64,000 nt of DNA from Tepidicaulis sp002389665 (lineage in GTDB: Bacteria; Pseudomonadota; Alphaproteobacteria; Parvibaculales; Parvibaculaceae), in contig NZ_OZ244942.1 in assembly GCF_965222285.1 (NCBI RefSeq), forward strand, positions 3,038,001 to 3,102,000, written 5' to 3'. Below, in pieces: positions 41,275-49,833 of this stretch (position 1 is the stretch's first letter; each line of letters starts with the position of its first letter). Both the position numbers and the translations under genes were made by a program. The notes beneath the pieces were generated by a model. That model ran no database searches, was not told where the DNA came from, and worked only from the letters and a program-made list of their open reading frames with translations.

Positions 41275-41997
41275 GTGCTCTTTCTGCGTTCCGCGCTTTT
41301 CAATCTGGTTTTTTATGTGTCCTCGGCGGTGATCTGCATTGCGGTAACGCCGGCCTTCATCCTGCCGCGCGGCGTCATCGTTTTTTGCATGCGCGCCTGG
41401 TCGCGCTGGACCATGTGGCTGCTGCGCGTCATTGCAGGCACGCGCTATGAGTTGCGGGGACTGGAAAACCTGCCGGAGGAGCCCGCGCTCATCGCCTCCA
41501 AGCACCAGTCCATGTGGGATACGATCATCTACGCCGCGATCTTGAACGATCCGGCGATCGTGCTGAAAAAAGAGCTGCTCTATATCCCCTATTACGGCTG
41601 GTATTCGATAAAAGCACAGATGGTGCCGGTGGACCGCGCCTCGGGCGCCAGCGCGCTTCGCAATCTCATCCGCCATGCCAAGAACGCGCTGGCGCAGAAC
41701 CGGCATCTGGTGATCTTTCCCGAGGGCACGCGCGCGGCGCCCGGATCGCGCAACCCTTACAAGCCCGGTGTCGCCGGGCTTTACAGCCAGCTCGGCATTG
41801 CCTGCGTGCCCGTGGCGCTCAATTCCGGCCTCTACTGGCCGCGCCGCAAGTTTCTGCGCAAACCGGGCACCATCGTGCTGGAATTCCTGCCGCCTATTCC
41901 CCCCGGCATGAACCGCAAGGCCTTCATGGCCGAGCTTGAGGGACGCATCGAGCCGGCGACCGATAAGCTTCTGGCCGAGGCCGGTTTTTCCGGCTGA
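41275..41997 (+). CDS. plsC: 1-acyl-sn-glycerol-3-phosphate acyltransferase
   Basis: 240 residues; makes phosphatidic acid by acylating lysophosphatidate. Acyltransferase motif I HQSMWD (77-82) in SKHQSMWDTIIYAAIL, motif II PVDRASGASALR, motif III FPEGTRAAPG (148-153), and motif IV GIACVPVALNSG. N-terminal hydrophobic stretch is the membrane anchor. Start GTG at 41275 with AGGA upstream. Downstream of ydcF within 25 bp, so probably one transcript with ftsEX. Confidence 0.93.
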   Translation: MLFLRSALFNLVFYVSSAVICIAVTPAFILPRGVIVFCMRAWSRWTMWLLRVIAGTRYELRGLENLPEEPALIASKHQSMWDTIIYAAILNDPAIVLKKELLYIPYYGWYSIKAQMVPVDRASGASALRNLIRHAKNALAQNRHLVIFPEGTRAAPGSRNPYKPGVAGLYSQLGIACVPVALNSGLYWPRRKFLRKPGTIVLEFLPPIPPGMNRKAFMAELEGRIEPATDKLLAEAGFSG

Positions 41998-42132
41998 AAC
42001 GATGCCCCGGCACCAACGCCTAAAGTAACACCCCTGCAACTCTCCCGGCCTAAACTAAGCCCGCCTATCGCGCCCTAGGAAAGGGGCTGGTGCAGGCGGG
42101 CCACAAACCCGTGAACATTAACGGAACATTCA

Positions 42133-42161
42133 TTGACGCCAGGGGTCCGGCTTCCTAGCTT
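42133..42161 (+). promoter_or_regulatory. Candidate promoter of nrdJ
   Basis: TTGACG (-35, 5 of 6), 17-bp spacer, TAGCTT (weak -10), 38 bp before the nrdJ start codon. No NrdR box or cobalamin riboswitch recognised in the 200-bp region. Confidence 0.4.
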
Positions 42162-42199
42162 ATAGGGCCCTGCGGGAGCGCCCGCGCAAGGAGAGTGAA

Positions 42200-44491
42200 A
42201 TGGGTGAACGCCCGGCCATTGCAGAGGAAATCTGGAACCTGAAATACCGGTTCCGCAGCCCGGATGAAAACCCCCAAGACGGCAGGGGCGATGCCTCTGT
42301 GCGCGATAGCTGGGCCCGGGTCGCCTCCGCCCTGGCGCTGGCCGAACCCCATGACCGGGTGGGCTGGGCGGCGCGCTTCTATCAGGCGATGGAGGATTAC
42401 AAGTTCCTGCCCGCCGGGCGCATTCTGGCAGGCGCGGGCACCGGGCGCGACGTCACGCTTTTCAACTGCTTCGTCATGGGCACCATTCCGGACACGATGG
42501 CGGGCATCTTCGAAAATCTGAAGGAAGCCGCGCTGACCATGCAGCAGGGCGGCGGCATCGGCTATGACTTCTCGGTGCTGCGCCCGAAAGGCGCACCGGT
42601 CAAAGGCGTGGGCGCGGATGCCTCCGGTCCCTTGAGTTTCATGGATGTGTGGGACGCGATGTGCCGCACCATCATGTCGGCGGGCGCGCGGCGCGGCGCG
42701 ATGATGGCGACGATGCGCTGCGACCATCCGGACATCGAAGATTTCATCGACGCGAAACGCGAAGCGGGGCGGCTGACGAATTTCAATCTCTCCGTCCTCG
42801 TCACCGATGCCTTCATGCAGGCGGTGGAAGAAGACGGCGATTGGCAGCTCATTTTCGAAGGCAAGGTCTTCAAGACCTTGCGCGCCCGCGCGCTCTGGAA
42901 CCACATCACCGCATCGACCTACGCCTATGCCGAACCCGGCGTGATCTTCATCGACCGCATCAATGCCCGCAACAACCTGCATTATTGCGAAAGCATTCAG
43001 GCGACGAACCCCTGCGGCGAGCAGCCCCTGCCGCCTTACGGGGCCTGCCTTCTCGGTTCGCTCAACCTTGCCGCTCTCGTCAAACATCCCTTCGGCGCCG
43101 AAGCCCATATCGATGAAGACGAGCTTGCCGATCTCGTCCATGTCGCCGTGCGGATGATGGACAATGTGATCGACGTCTCGCGCTTTCCCCTGCCCGAGCA
43201 GGAACATGAGGCCAAAGCCAAGCGCCGCATCGGCCTTGGCGTGACGGGCCTTGCCGATGCGCTGTTGATGTGCGGCGCGCGCTACGGGGCGCCGGAAAGC
43301 CTGACGCTCATTCACCGCTGGATGAGCCGGCTGCAACACGCCGCTTATGCCGCCTCCGTGGAGCTTGCCAAGGAAAAGGGGCCCTTCCCGCTTTTCGAGA
43401 AGGAACCCTATCTCGCAGGGGAAACCATCAAGGCATTGCCCCAGCACCTTCAGGATGCGATTGCGCATCACGGCATCCGCAACGCGCTTTTGACCTCCAT
43501 CGCCCCCACCGGCACAATCTCGCTTTTCGCGGGCAATGTCTCAAGCGGTATCGAACCGATTTTCGCGCCGAGCTACCGGCGCAAGGTGCGCCTTGCCGAT
43601 GGCAGCACGCGCGAGGAAGAGGTGGTGGATTACGCCCTTGCCGAATACCGCGCCCTTCACGGCGCGGACGCGCCGCTGCCCGAGGCCTTCACCACCGCGC
43701 AGGACCTGACCCCGGACGCCCATATCGCCGTGCAGGCCGCCGTGCAGCCTTATATCGACAGCTCGATCTCCAAAACGATCAATTGCCCCGCCGATATAAG
43801 CTTCGAGGCGTTCAAGGATATTTACACCAGCGCTTATAAAGCGGGCCTGAAAGGCTGCACCACCTACCGCCCGAGCGAGGTGCGCGGCTCCGTGCTCTCG
43901 ATCTCACCTGCCGAAAGCCCGGCGGAAGAAGAAAGCGGCGCGCCCGTTTTCGAAGTGAAAGACGGCGTCGTTTATATGTCCAAACCGCTCGAGCGCGATG
44001 CGGTGCTGCCCGGCTATACCTACAAGCTGCAATGGCCCGAAAGCGATCACGCCATTTACATCACGCTGAACGACATCATTCAGGACAAGCGCCGCCGCCC
44101 CTTCGAGATTTTCATCAACTCGAAGAACATGGAGCACTATGCCTGGACCGTGGCGCTGACGCGGATGATCTCCGCCGTCTTCCGGCGCGGCGGAGATGTC
44201 ACTTTCGTGGTCGAGGAACTAAAAGCCGTGTTCGATCCGCGCGGCGGCTCCTGGATGAACGGGCGCTATGTGCCCTCGCTTCTGGCCGCCATCGGCGAGA
44301 CGATCGAGCGGCACATGATCGATATCGGTTTTATCGCCAAGCAAGACGGCAAACCGCTCAGCGAGGGCAAATTGCTCGAAGGGGCGGTGGTAACGGGGAT
44401 GAAAGGCTGCCCGCGCTGCGGTGAACGCGGGCTGGTGCGACAGGAAGGCTGCGATACCTGCACCTCCTGCGGCTATTCGAAATGCAGCTAA
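42200..44491 (+). CDS. nrdJ: Adenosylcobalamin-dependent (class II) ribonucleotide reductase
   Basis: 763 residues; makes all deoxynucleotides using adenosylcobalamin rather than a tyrosyl radical, hence oxygen-independent. Catalytic region: FLPAGRILAGAGTGRDVTLF with NCFVMGTI (substrate-loop Cys), ATNPCGEQPLPPYGACLLGS (active-site Cys and Glu), IAPTGTISLFAGNVSSGIEP. C-terminal cysteine-rich tail GCPRCGERGLVRQEGCDTCT,SCGYSKCS, as in NrdJ for redox regeneration. AAGGAGAG precedes ATG. Together with ecm and pduO shows reliance on cobalamin. No nrdA/B in the window. Confidence 0.95.
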   Translation: MGERPAIAEEIWNLKYRFRSPDENPQDGRGDASVRDSWARVASALALAEPHDRVGWAARFYQAMEDYKFLPAGRILAGAGTGRDVTLFNCFVMGTIPDTMAGIFENLKEAALTMQQGGGIGYDFSVLRPKGAPVKGVGADASGPLSFMDVWDAMCRTIMSAGARRGAMMATMRCDHPDIEDFIDAKREAGRLTNFNLSVLVTDAFMQAVEEDGDWQLIFEGKVFKTLRARALWNHITASTYAYAEPGVIFIDRINARNNLHYCESIQATNPCGEQPLPPYGACLLGSLNLAALVKHPFGAEAHIDEDELADLVHVAVRMMDNVIDVSRFPLPEQEHEAKAKRRIGLGVTGLADALLMCGARYGAPESLTLIHRWMSRLQHAAYAASVELAKEKGPFPLFEKEPYLAGETIKALPQHLQDAIAHHGIRNALLTSIAPTGTISLFAGNVSSGIEPIFAPSYRRKVRLADGSTREEEVVDYALAEYRALHGADAPLPEAFTTAQDLTPDAHIAVQAAVQPYIDSSISKTINCPADISFEAFKDIYTSAYKAGLKGCTTYRPSEVRGSVLSISPAESPAEEESGAPVFEVKDGVVYMSKPLERDAVLPGYTYKLQWPESDHAIYITLNDIIQDKRRRPFEIFINSKNMEHYAWTVALTRMISAVFRRGGDVTFVVEELKAVFDPRGGSWMNGRYVPSLLAAIGETIERHMIDIGFIAKQDGKPLSEGKLLEGAVVTGMKGCPRCGERGLVRQEGCDTCTSCGYSKCS

Positions 44492-44512
44492 GGGCAAAGG
44501 ATAAAAACAACC

Positions 44513-44929
44513 ATGCGCGGCGCCATCCATCATCTCGACCTGACCGTTAAAGACCCCGCCATTTCCGCTCCCTTTTACGATGCCGTTCTGGGCTTCATGG
44601 GCTATGCCCGCGTCGATGAAGACGCCGACAGCGTCGATTGGGCGGCGCATCCCGCAGGCGCTTATCTCTCCATCGGTATTTTGCGCGCCGAAGCGAAAAG
44701 CGCGGGCCAGAAACACAATCGCTACGCCCCCGGCCTTCATCACGTCGCCTGGCATGCGCAAAGCCGGGAAGATGTGGACAGGCTCCATACGCTGCTGAAA
44801 GAAATCGGCGCGGAAATTCTGGATGCCCCCGCCGCCTATCCCGAATACGGCCCGGATTATTACGCCGTCTTTTTCGCCGATCCCGACGGGCTGAAACTCG
44901 AATTCGTCTACGAACCTTACGCTGCCTGA
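44513..44929 (+). CDS. VOC-family (glyoxalase/dioxygenase fold) protein
   Basis: 138 residues with the metal-binding VOC fold: AIHHLDLTVKDPAISAPFYD (N-terminal His6/7), GLHHVAWHAQSREDVDRLH (second His) and AVFFADPDGLKLEFVYEP (Glu). Substrate unknown; may be glyoxalase-like or a resistance protein. Its stop TGATG overlaps the YcaQ-like start by one base, so the two are co-translated. Confidence 0.85.
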   Translation: MRGAIHHLDLTVKDPAISAPFYDAVLGFMGYARVDEDADSVDWAAHPAGAYLSIGILRAEAKSAGQKHNRYAPGLHHVAWHAQSREDVDRLHTLLKEIGAEILDAPAAYPEYGPDYYAVFFADPDGLKLEFVYEPYAA

Positions 44930-46137
44930 TGCCCCTTCAAATCACCAACCGCCGGGCCCGCAATCTGCTTCTCGACTTGCAGGGCCTGACGCGCAAACCC
45001 GCCGCGCCGCTTCCCAAAAAAGAGCTGCGCGCCCTGATCGGCAAGCTCGGTTATCTGCAGCTTGATTCGGTCAATGCCGTCGAGCGCGCCCATCACATGA
45101 TGCTTTTCTCGCGCGCGGAAAAATACAAACGCGAGGATTTGCACACGCTCCATGAAAGCGACAAGGCGCTTTTCGAGCATTGGACCCATGATGCCTGCCT
45201 TATCCCCATCGAGTTTTATCCCTATTGGCAGGAACGCTTCAAAGCGGCCCGGCAGAAACTGAAACAAGGGGCCTGGAAAACACGGCTCGGCCCGCATGGC
45301 CCTAAAATCATCAAAAACGTCAAACAGCGGATCGAGAAAGAAGGCCCGCTCATGGCCCGTGACTTTGAAGACAAAGGCGCGGGCGGCTGGTGGGGCTGGG
45401 GGCCGTCCAAAACCGCGCTGGAAATTCTCTGGCGCACCGGCGATCTTGCCATCTCCAAGCGCGAGGGCTTTCAGAAAGTCTATGACCTGGCGGAACGTGT
45501 TATCCCCGACGATCACCGCACCCATACCCCAAGCGCGGCGGAAATCCGCGACTGGAAATGCCGCGAGGCCCTGAAACGGCTGGGCACGGCCACGCAGGGG
45601 GAAATCGCCGCTTTCTGGGAAAGCCTGCCGCCGGCGGAAGTCAAAAAATGGCTGGCGGAAAACGCGCGCGAGCTATGCGAGGTGGAAATCACCGGCGCGG
45701 ACGGAACGAAACGCGCCGCCATGGCCTTCAAGGATATCGAGGAGCGTCTGGAGCCCCCCGCCCCGCCCACGCGCCTGCGCTTTCTCAGCCCCTTCGACCC
45801 CGTGCTTCGGGACCGGAAAAGAGCCGAGCGCATTTTCGGCTTCGATTACCGCCTTGAGATCTTCGTCCCCGAAAAGAAGCGCCAATATGGCTATTACGTT
45901 CTGCCCATTTTGGAAGGGGCGCGTTTCACCGGCCGCGCGGACATGAAAGTTCACCGCAAGGAAGGCGTGCTGGAAGTAAAGGGTCTCTGGCTCGAGCCCG
46001 GCATCAAATGGACAAGCGCCCGCGAGGAAGCCTTCCGCAAGGCGCTGGCGCGGCTCGCCAAGTTTTCGGGCGCAGAGACGATCAAGACAGACGCTGCAAT
46101 ACGGCGTGCCATAAAGCTTCAAGATGGGCGTCCCTGA
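44929..46137 (+). CDS. YcaQ-like DNA crosslink-repair glycosylase family protein
   Basis: 402-residue winged-helix protein of the HTH_42/YcaQ (AlkZ-type) family that unhooks interstrand crosslinks. Family blocks: LIGKLGYLQLDSVNAVERAH, HHMMLFSRAEKY, LFEHWTHDACLIPIEFYPYW, GWWGWGPSKTALEILW, LRFLSPFDPVLRDRKRAERI,FGFDYRLE and FTGRADMKVHRKEGVLEV. The LQLDSV element contains the Q-x-D catalytic pattern of YcaQ/AlkZ glycosylases. Start at 44929 chosen from the family-like opening and the overlap with the VOC gene. Last 56 bp overlap the convergent ChaC gene. Confidence 0.87.
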   Translation: MPLQITNRRARNLLLDLQGLTRKPAAPLPKKELRALIGKLGYLQLDSVNAVERAHHMMLFSRAEKYKREDLHTLHESDKALFEHWTHDACLIPIEFYPYWQERFKAARQKLKQGAWKTRLGPHGPKIIKNVKQRIEKEGPLMARDFEDKGAGGWWGWGPSKTALEILWRTGDLAISKREGFQKVYDLAERVIPDDHRTHTPSAAEIRDWKCREALKRLGTATQGEIAAFWESLPPAEVKKWLAENARELCEVEITGADGTKRAAMAFKDIEERLEPPAPPTRLRFLSPFDPVLRDRKRAERIFGFDYRLEIFVPEKKRQYGYYVLPILEGARFTGRADMKVHRKEGVLEVKGLWLEPGIKWTSAREEAFRKALARLAKFSGAETIKTDAAIRRAIKLQDGRP

Positions 46138-46612
46138 TCCCGATCTCGCGCAGATGTGTGAGCGTGCCGAAAAGATAATCGGGATTGGCCCCGGACTGAC
46201 CTTTCCCTTCCGCAATAAGGCGGACCTGATCGTCGAAAGCAAGCTTGCCGGCATATTGCAGATGCGCACGGTCGACGATGAAGCAAAGCGCGGCCACCTT
46301 CTCGCCCGTTTCCAGAAGCCGCACGGGGCGCATCACATCGAGATAGACGCTCGTGACCTGCTCACGCTCCTGCAAGTAAGCATAGACCTCGGCGGCTTTT
46401 TCACCGGCCACGCGGAAGGCCGCGCCCCGGCATGCGCCGCCCCTGTCGAGGCCGAAGACAAGACCCGGTTTTTCCGGCGTGCCGCGATGGACATGGGAGA
46501 AAACGCAGAACTCCCGGTGATAGCCGTAAAGGCGCGCATCGCGCCGTTCCACGAAATCGAAACCCGGCCGCCACATCAGCGAGCCATATCCAAATACCCA
46601 GAGATCCTGCAT
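46082..46612 (-). CDS. chaC: ChaC-like glutathione-specific gamma-glutamylcyclotransferase
   Basis: 176 residues; cleaves glutathione to 5-oxoproline and Cys-Gly. Motif VFGYGSLMWRPGFDFVERR and GYHREFCVFSHVHRGTPEKP are diagnostic; the catalytic Glu is expected in YLQEREQVTSVY (ChaC family). Length matches ChaC. It overlaps the YcaQ-like gene at the 3' end. Divergent from the DUF2125 gene. A gloB gene elsewhere also uses glutathione. Confidence 0.9.
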   Translation of the reverse strand: MQDLWVFGYGSLMWRPGFDFVERRDARLYGYHREFCVFSHVHRGTPEKPGLVFGLDRGGACRGAAFRVAGEKAAEVYAYLQEREQVTSVYLDVMRPVRLLETGEKVAALCFIVDRAHLQYAGKLAFDDQVRLIAEGKGQSGANPDYLFGTLTHLREIGIRDAHLEALWHAVLQRLS

Positions 46613-46687
46613 GATACCTCTTACTTGCTCCGCCAGACCCTAGCGGGCAGACTTGAGGGCAGCAATAAAAGCCGGACCGATTCATAA

Positions 46688-47785
46688 ATGGCAAAAAGCG
46701 CCGACACAGCCCCCCGTTTCCCCTGGAAAATCGCCGCCCCCTTCGGCGCGCTCGCGCTGATCGCAGGGGCCTATAGCGTTTTCTGGTTCACGCTTGCGGG
46801 CAATCTGGAAGAAGAACTGCTCACCTATAAAGGCCGCGTGCAGGAGAGCGGCTTGAAAGCCGATTGGCGCACCCATGAGATGCACGGCTTTCCCTACCGC
46901 ATGGGCGTGACACTGAAAGAGGCAACGCTGACCCGCGACCGCGGCAAGACCGCCTGGACGCTCGCCCTGCCGGAAATCAGCGCCCAGATGCTCTCCTATA
47001 GGCCCGGCCATTTCATCGTCGATGTCAAAGGCGAGCAGGATTTGACGCTGAACGGCCCCGAAGGCGAGCGGCGCTTCATCTCGAAAGCCGAAACGCTATG
47101 GGGCAGCTATGTCGCACGCAAGGAGGGCATCGGGCGGCTCGCCGTCGAGGTGAAAGACTGGACGGCCTCGGGCCTCAGCGAGGACAGCGGCACCTTCATC
47201 GGCTCGGCAAGCGCGGGCAGCTTGCAGCTTCACACCCGCCCGGCGCCAGACCCTGAGGCCACCGAAGAAGATGCGCCGCCGCTGCCCCGCACCTACGACC
47301 TGGCGCTCAAAGCCACGGACATCGCCTGGGATTTCGGCCCCGTCACGGGCTGGCTCGAGCCGGAAATCGCGCTCATCGAAGCCCAGATGCGCGGCTATGA
47401 AGTGCCGGAGCGTCTGCCCGCCGATCTCGATACCGGCGCGCGCGCCTGGGCGGCTTCGGGCGGACACATCGCCATTTCCGATCTCCAGCTTCTCTGGGGA
47501 CCTATCGACATGAAGGGCCAGGGCGAGCTGACGCTCGATGCCAAAGGTCGCCCGAGCGGGCGCATCGAGGCCAGCTTCGGCAAGGTGGAAGATCTGATTG
47601 CCCGGCTCGTTGAAACCGGCATCGTGAAGAAAGAAAGCGCGCCTGTCATCTTTGCCGGCGCCGGTATCATCTCCGCCCTGCAAGGCAAACCGCAGGACGG
47701 GCGCATGCATCTGCCGCTTGCCTTCCATGAAGGCGTGGTGTTTCTGGGGCCCGTCTCGATAGGGCGCCTGGAGCCGCTTTATTAA
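46688..47785 (+). CDS. DUF2125 domain protein
   Basis: 365 residues. N-terminal transmembrane helix (KIAAPFGALALIAGAYSVFW) followed by a beta-rich periplasmic domain; the family block GLKADWRTHEMHGFPYRMGV and the C-terminal LPLAFHEGVVFLGPVSIGRL match DUF2125 (PF09898). Alphaproteobacterial family of unknown function, often next to tyrC/hisC, as here. Convergent with tyrC. Confidence 0.87.
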   Translation: MAKSADTAPRFPWKIAAPFGALALIAGAYSVFWFTLAGNLEEELLTYKGRVQESGLKADWRTHEMHGFPYRMGVTLKEATLTRDRGKTAWTLALPEISAQMLSYRPGHFIVDVKGEQDLTLNGPEGERRFISKAETLWGSYVARKEGIGRLAVEVKDWTASGLSEDSGTFIGSASAGSLQLHTRPAPDPEATEEDAPPLPRTYDLALKATDIAWDFGPVTGWLEPEIALIEAQMRGYEVPERLPADLDTGARAWAASGGHIAISDLQLLWGPIDMKGQGELTLDAKGRPSGRIEASFGKVEDLIARLVETGIVKKESAPVIFAGAGIISALQGKPQDGRMHLPLAFHEGVVFLGPVSIGRLEPLY

Positions 47786-47791
47786 GCCGCC

Positions 47792-48739
47792 TTATTTCTT
47801 GGAAACGGATTTCGCGTGGGTGGGGTTGCGCCCGAAATTCGGCGCATCCGTGTCCTGGCCCGCATCGATGATGGAGCGGCGCACCGCGCGCGTGCGGGTG
47901 AAAAGATCGAACAGCATGTCCCCGTCGCCCCAGCGGATCGCCCGCTGCAGCGCGGCGAGGTCCTCGGAAAAGCGGCCCAGCATTTCCAGCACCGCTTCCT
48001 TGTTATTGAGGAAAACATCGCGCCACATGGTGGGGTCCGAGGCGGCAAGGCGTGTGAAATCGCGAAAGCCGCTTGCGGCATATTTGATCACTTCGGACTG
48101 CGTGACCTTTTCCAGATCCGTCGCCGTGCCCACGATGTTATAGGCGATGAGATGCGGCAAATGGCTGACGATGGCAAAGACGAGATCGTGATGCTTGGAC
48201 TCCATCACATCGACATTCGAGCCGCACCCTTCCCAGAACGCGGTCAGCGCTTTGATGGCCTCCGCCTCCGTGCCCGGCACCGGCGTGAGAATGCACCAGC
48301 GATTGTCGAAAAGCTCGGCAAAGCCCGCATCGGGCCCAGATTCTTCCGTCCCGGCAATCGGGTGACCGGGAATGAAATGCACGCCCTCCGGCACATAGGG
48401 GCCGACATCGCGCACCACGGCGGTTTTCACCGAACCCACATCGGTCAGGATCGCGCCTTTCTTCAAGGCAGGTTCGATTTCCTTCGCGGAAGGCCCGAGC
48501 GCGCCCACCGGCACGCAGAGAATGACGAGATCGGCATCTTTCGCCGCTTCCGAAGCGCTCTCATGAGCACTGTCGATGAACCCGATTTCAAGCGCCCGCG
48601 CGCGTGTCTCTTTCGAGCGGGCAAAACCGGCAATATGCCCGGCAAGCCCCGCGCGTTTGACCGCATGGCCGATGGAGCCGCCGATAAGCCCGAGCCCGAT
48701 CAGCGCGATGCGTCCGAAAAGAGGTTCGCTCTTGCTCAT
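47792..48739 (-). CDS. tyrC: Prephenate/arogenate dehydrogenase
   Basis: 315-residue NAD-dependent dehydrogenase for tyrosine synthesis. Rossmann motif IALIGLGLIGGSIGHAVKRA, DLVILCVPVGA, and the substrate-binding block IPGHPIAGTEESGPDAGFAE, with the SHLPHLIAYNIVG helix. No fused chorismate mutase or ACT domain, so this is the stand-alone cyclohexadienyl-type dehydrogenase. Overlaps hisC by 4 bp in the order chorismate mutase-hisC-tyrC, a classic alphaproteobacterial aromatic cluster. Confidence 0.93.
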   Translation of the reverse strand: MSKSEPLFGRIALIGLGLIGGSIGHAVKRAGLAGHIAGFARSKETRARALEIGFIDSAHESASEAAKDADLVILCVPVGALGPSAKEIEPALKKGAILTDVGSVKTAVVRDVGPYVPEGVHFIPGHPIAGTEESGPDAGFAELFDNRWCILTPVPGTEAEAIKALTAFWEGCGSNVDVMESKHHDLVFAIVSHLPHLIAYNIVGTATDLEKVTQSEVIKYAASGFRDFTRLAASDPTMWRDVFLNNKEAVLEMLGRFSEDLAALQRAIRWGDGDMLFDLFTRTRAVRRSIIDAGQDTDAPNFGRNPTHAKSVSKK

Positions 48740-49830
48740 GCCTTCCCCAAAAACTCTTTCAATGCGGCCACGACCTTCAGATTGGCTTCTTCCGTGCTCA
48801 CTGTCAGGCGCAGATAATCCGGCAGCCCGTAGGAAGCAATCTGCCGGAGGATCAGCCCTTTCGAGCAGAGAAATTCATCCGCCTCCGCCGCGCTCTTGCC
48901 CGTTTCCGTCGGAAAGCGGAAAGAAATGAAATTCGTCACGCTGGGCACGACCTCTAGCCCGAGCGCGGAAATTTCCTCGCTCAACCAGGCACGCCATTTC
49001 TCATTATGAGCGACAGCTTTTGCCGTGTGCTCTTTATCCTCGATCGCGGCAATACCTGCTTTCATCGCCGGGACATTGACGTTGAAAGGCCCGCGAATGC
49101 GGTTCAGCACATCCGCAACGCTTGCCGGGCAATAGGCCCAGCCGAGCCGGATCGCGGCCAGGCCATAGACCTTCGAGAAAGTGCGCGTCATCACCACATT
49201 GTCATGGGTCGCAACCAGCTCGATCCCGGATTCATAATCGTTACTGCGCACATATTCGGCATAGGCAGCATCGAGCACGAGAAGCACATCCTCCCGCAAT
49301 CCCTCGCGCAGGCGCTTGATCTCGGAGAAAGAAAGATAGGTGCCCGTCGGGTTGTTGGGATTGGCGAGAAAAACGATCCGCGTCTTTTCGTTTTGCGCCG
49401 CCAGAATGGCATCCACGTCCGCGGTGAGGTTCTTTTCCGGCACCTGCACGATCTCTCCGCCCGCCGCTTTCGTGACGATGGGGTAGATCAGAAAGCCGTG
49501 CCGGGTCGCAATCGCTTCATCGCCGGGTCCGATATAGGCCTGGGCCAGGAGGTGCAGCAATTCGTCCGAACCCGCCCCGCAGACGATGCGCTCCGGATCG
49601 AGGCCGTAAACGCCGGCAATGGCCTTGCGTAGCTCCAGCGCGCCGCCATCGGGATAGCGCTCCATGGCGCTGAGCGCTTCCATCGCCGCCTCGCGCGCCT
49701 TGGGGCTCGGCCCAAGCGGGGTTTCATTTGCCGACAGTTTGTACTGCTTGAGCGTGCCTTCCACTTTCTCGCGCCCGCCCACATAAGGGGCGATATCGAG
49801 AATGCCGGACCGGGGCCGAACGGGGCTCAT
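48736..49830 (-). CDS. hisC: Histidinol-phosphate aminotransferase
   Basis: 364-residue class I/II aminotransferase. Markers: LSANETPLGPSPKAREAAME, CGAGSDELLHLLAQAY, FLANPNNPTGTYLSFSEIKR, VLDAAYAEYV, PLP-lysine in TRTFSKVYGLAAIRLGWAYC, and RFPTETGKS. In alphaproteobacteria this gene, positioned with tyrC and chorismate mutase, often serves as the aromatic aminotransferase as well as in histidine synthesis. GGAGAG lies upstream of ATG. Sits between tyrC (4-bp overlap) and the chorismate mutase gene (3-bp gap). Confidence 0.93.
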   Translation of the reverse strand: MSPVRPRSGILDIAPYVGGREKVEGTLKQYKLSANETPLGPSPKAREAAMEALSAMERYPDGGALELRKAIAGVYGLDPERIVCGAGSDELLHLLAQAYIGPGDEAIATRHGFLIYPIVTKAAGGEIVQVPEKNLTADVDAILAAQNEKTRIVFLANPNNPTGTYLSFSEIKRLREGLREDVLLVLDAAYAEYVRSNDYESGIELVATHDNVVMTRTFSKVYGLAAIRLGWAYCPASVADVLNRIRGPFNVNVPAMKAGIAAIEDKEHTAKAVAHNEKWRAWLSEEISALGLEVVPSVTNFISFRFPTETGKSAAEADEFLCSKGLILRQIASYGLPDYLRLTVSTEEANLKVVAALKEFLGKA

Positions 49831-49833
49831 TCC

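Noticed and set aside
41998..42199. Cobalamin riboswitch upstream of nrdJ
   Set aside because: The region lacks the B12 box and the multi-stem pattern; only a promoter-like TTGACG and short dyads are present.
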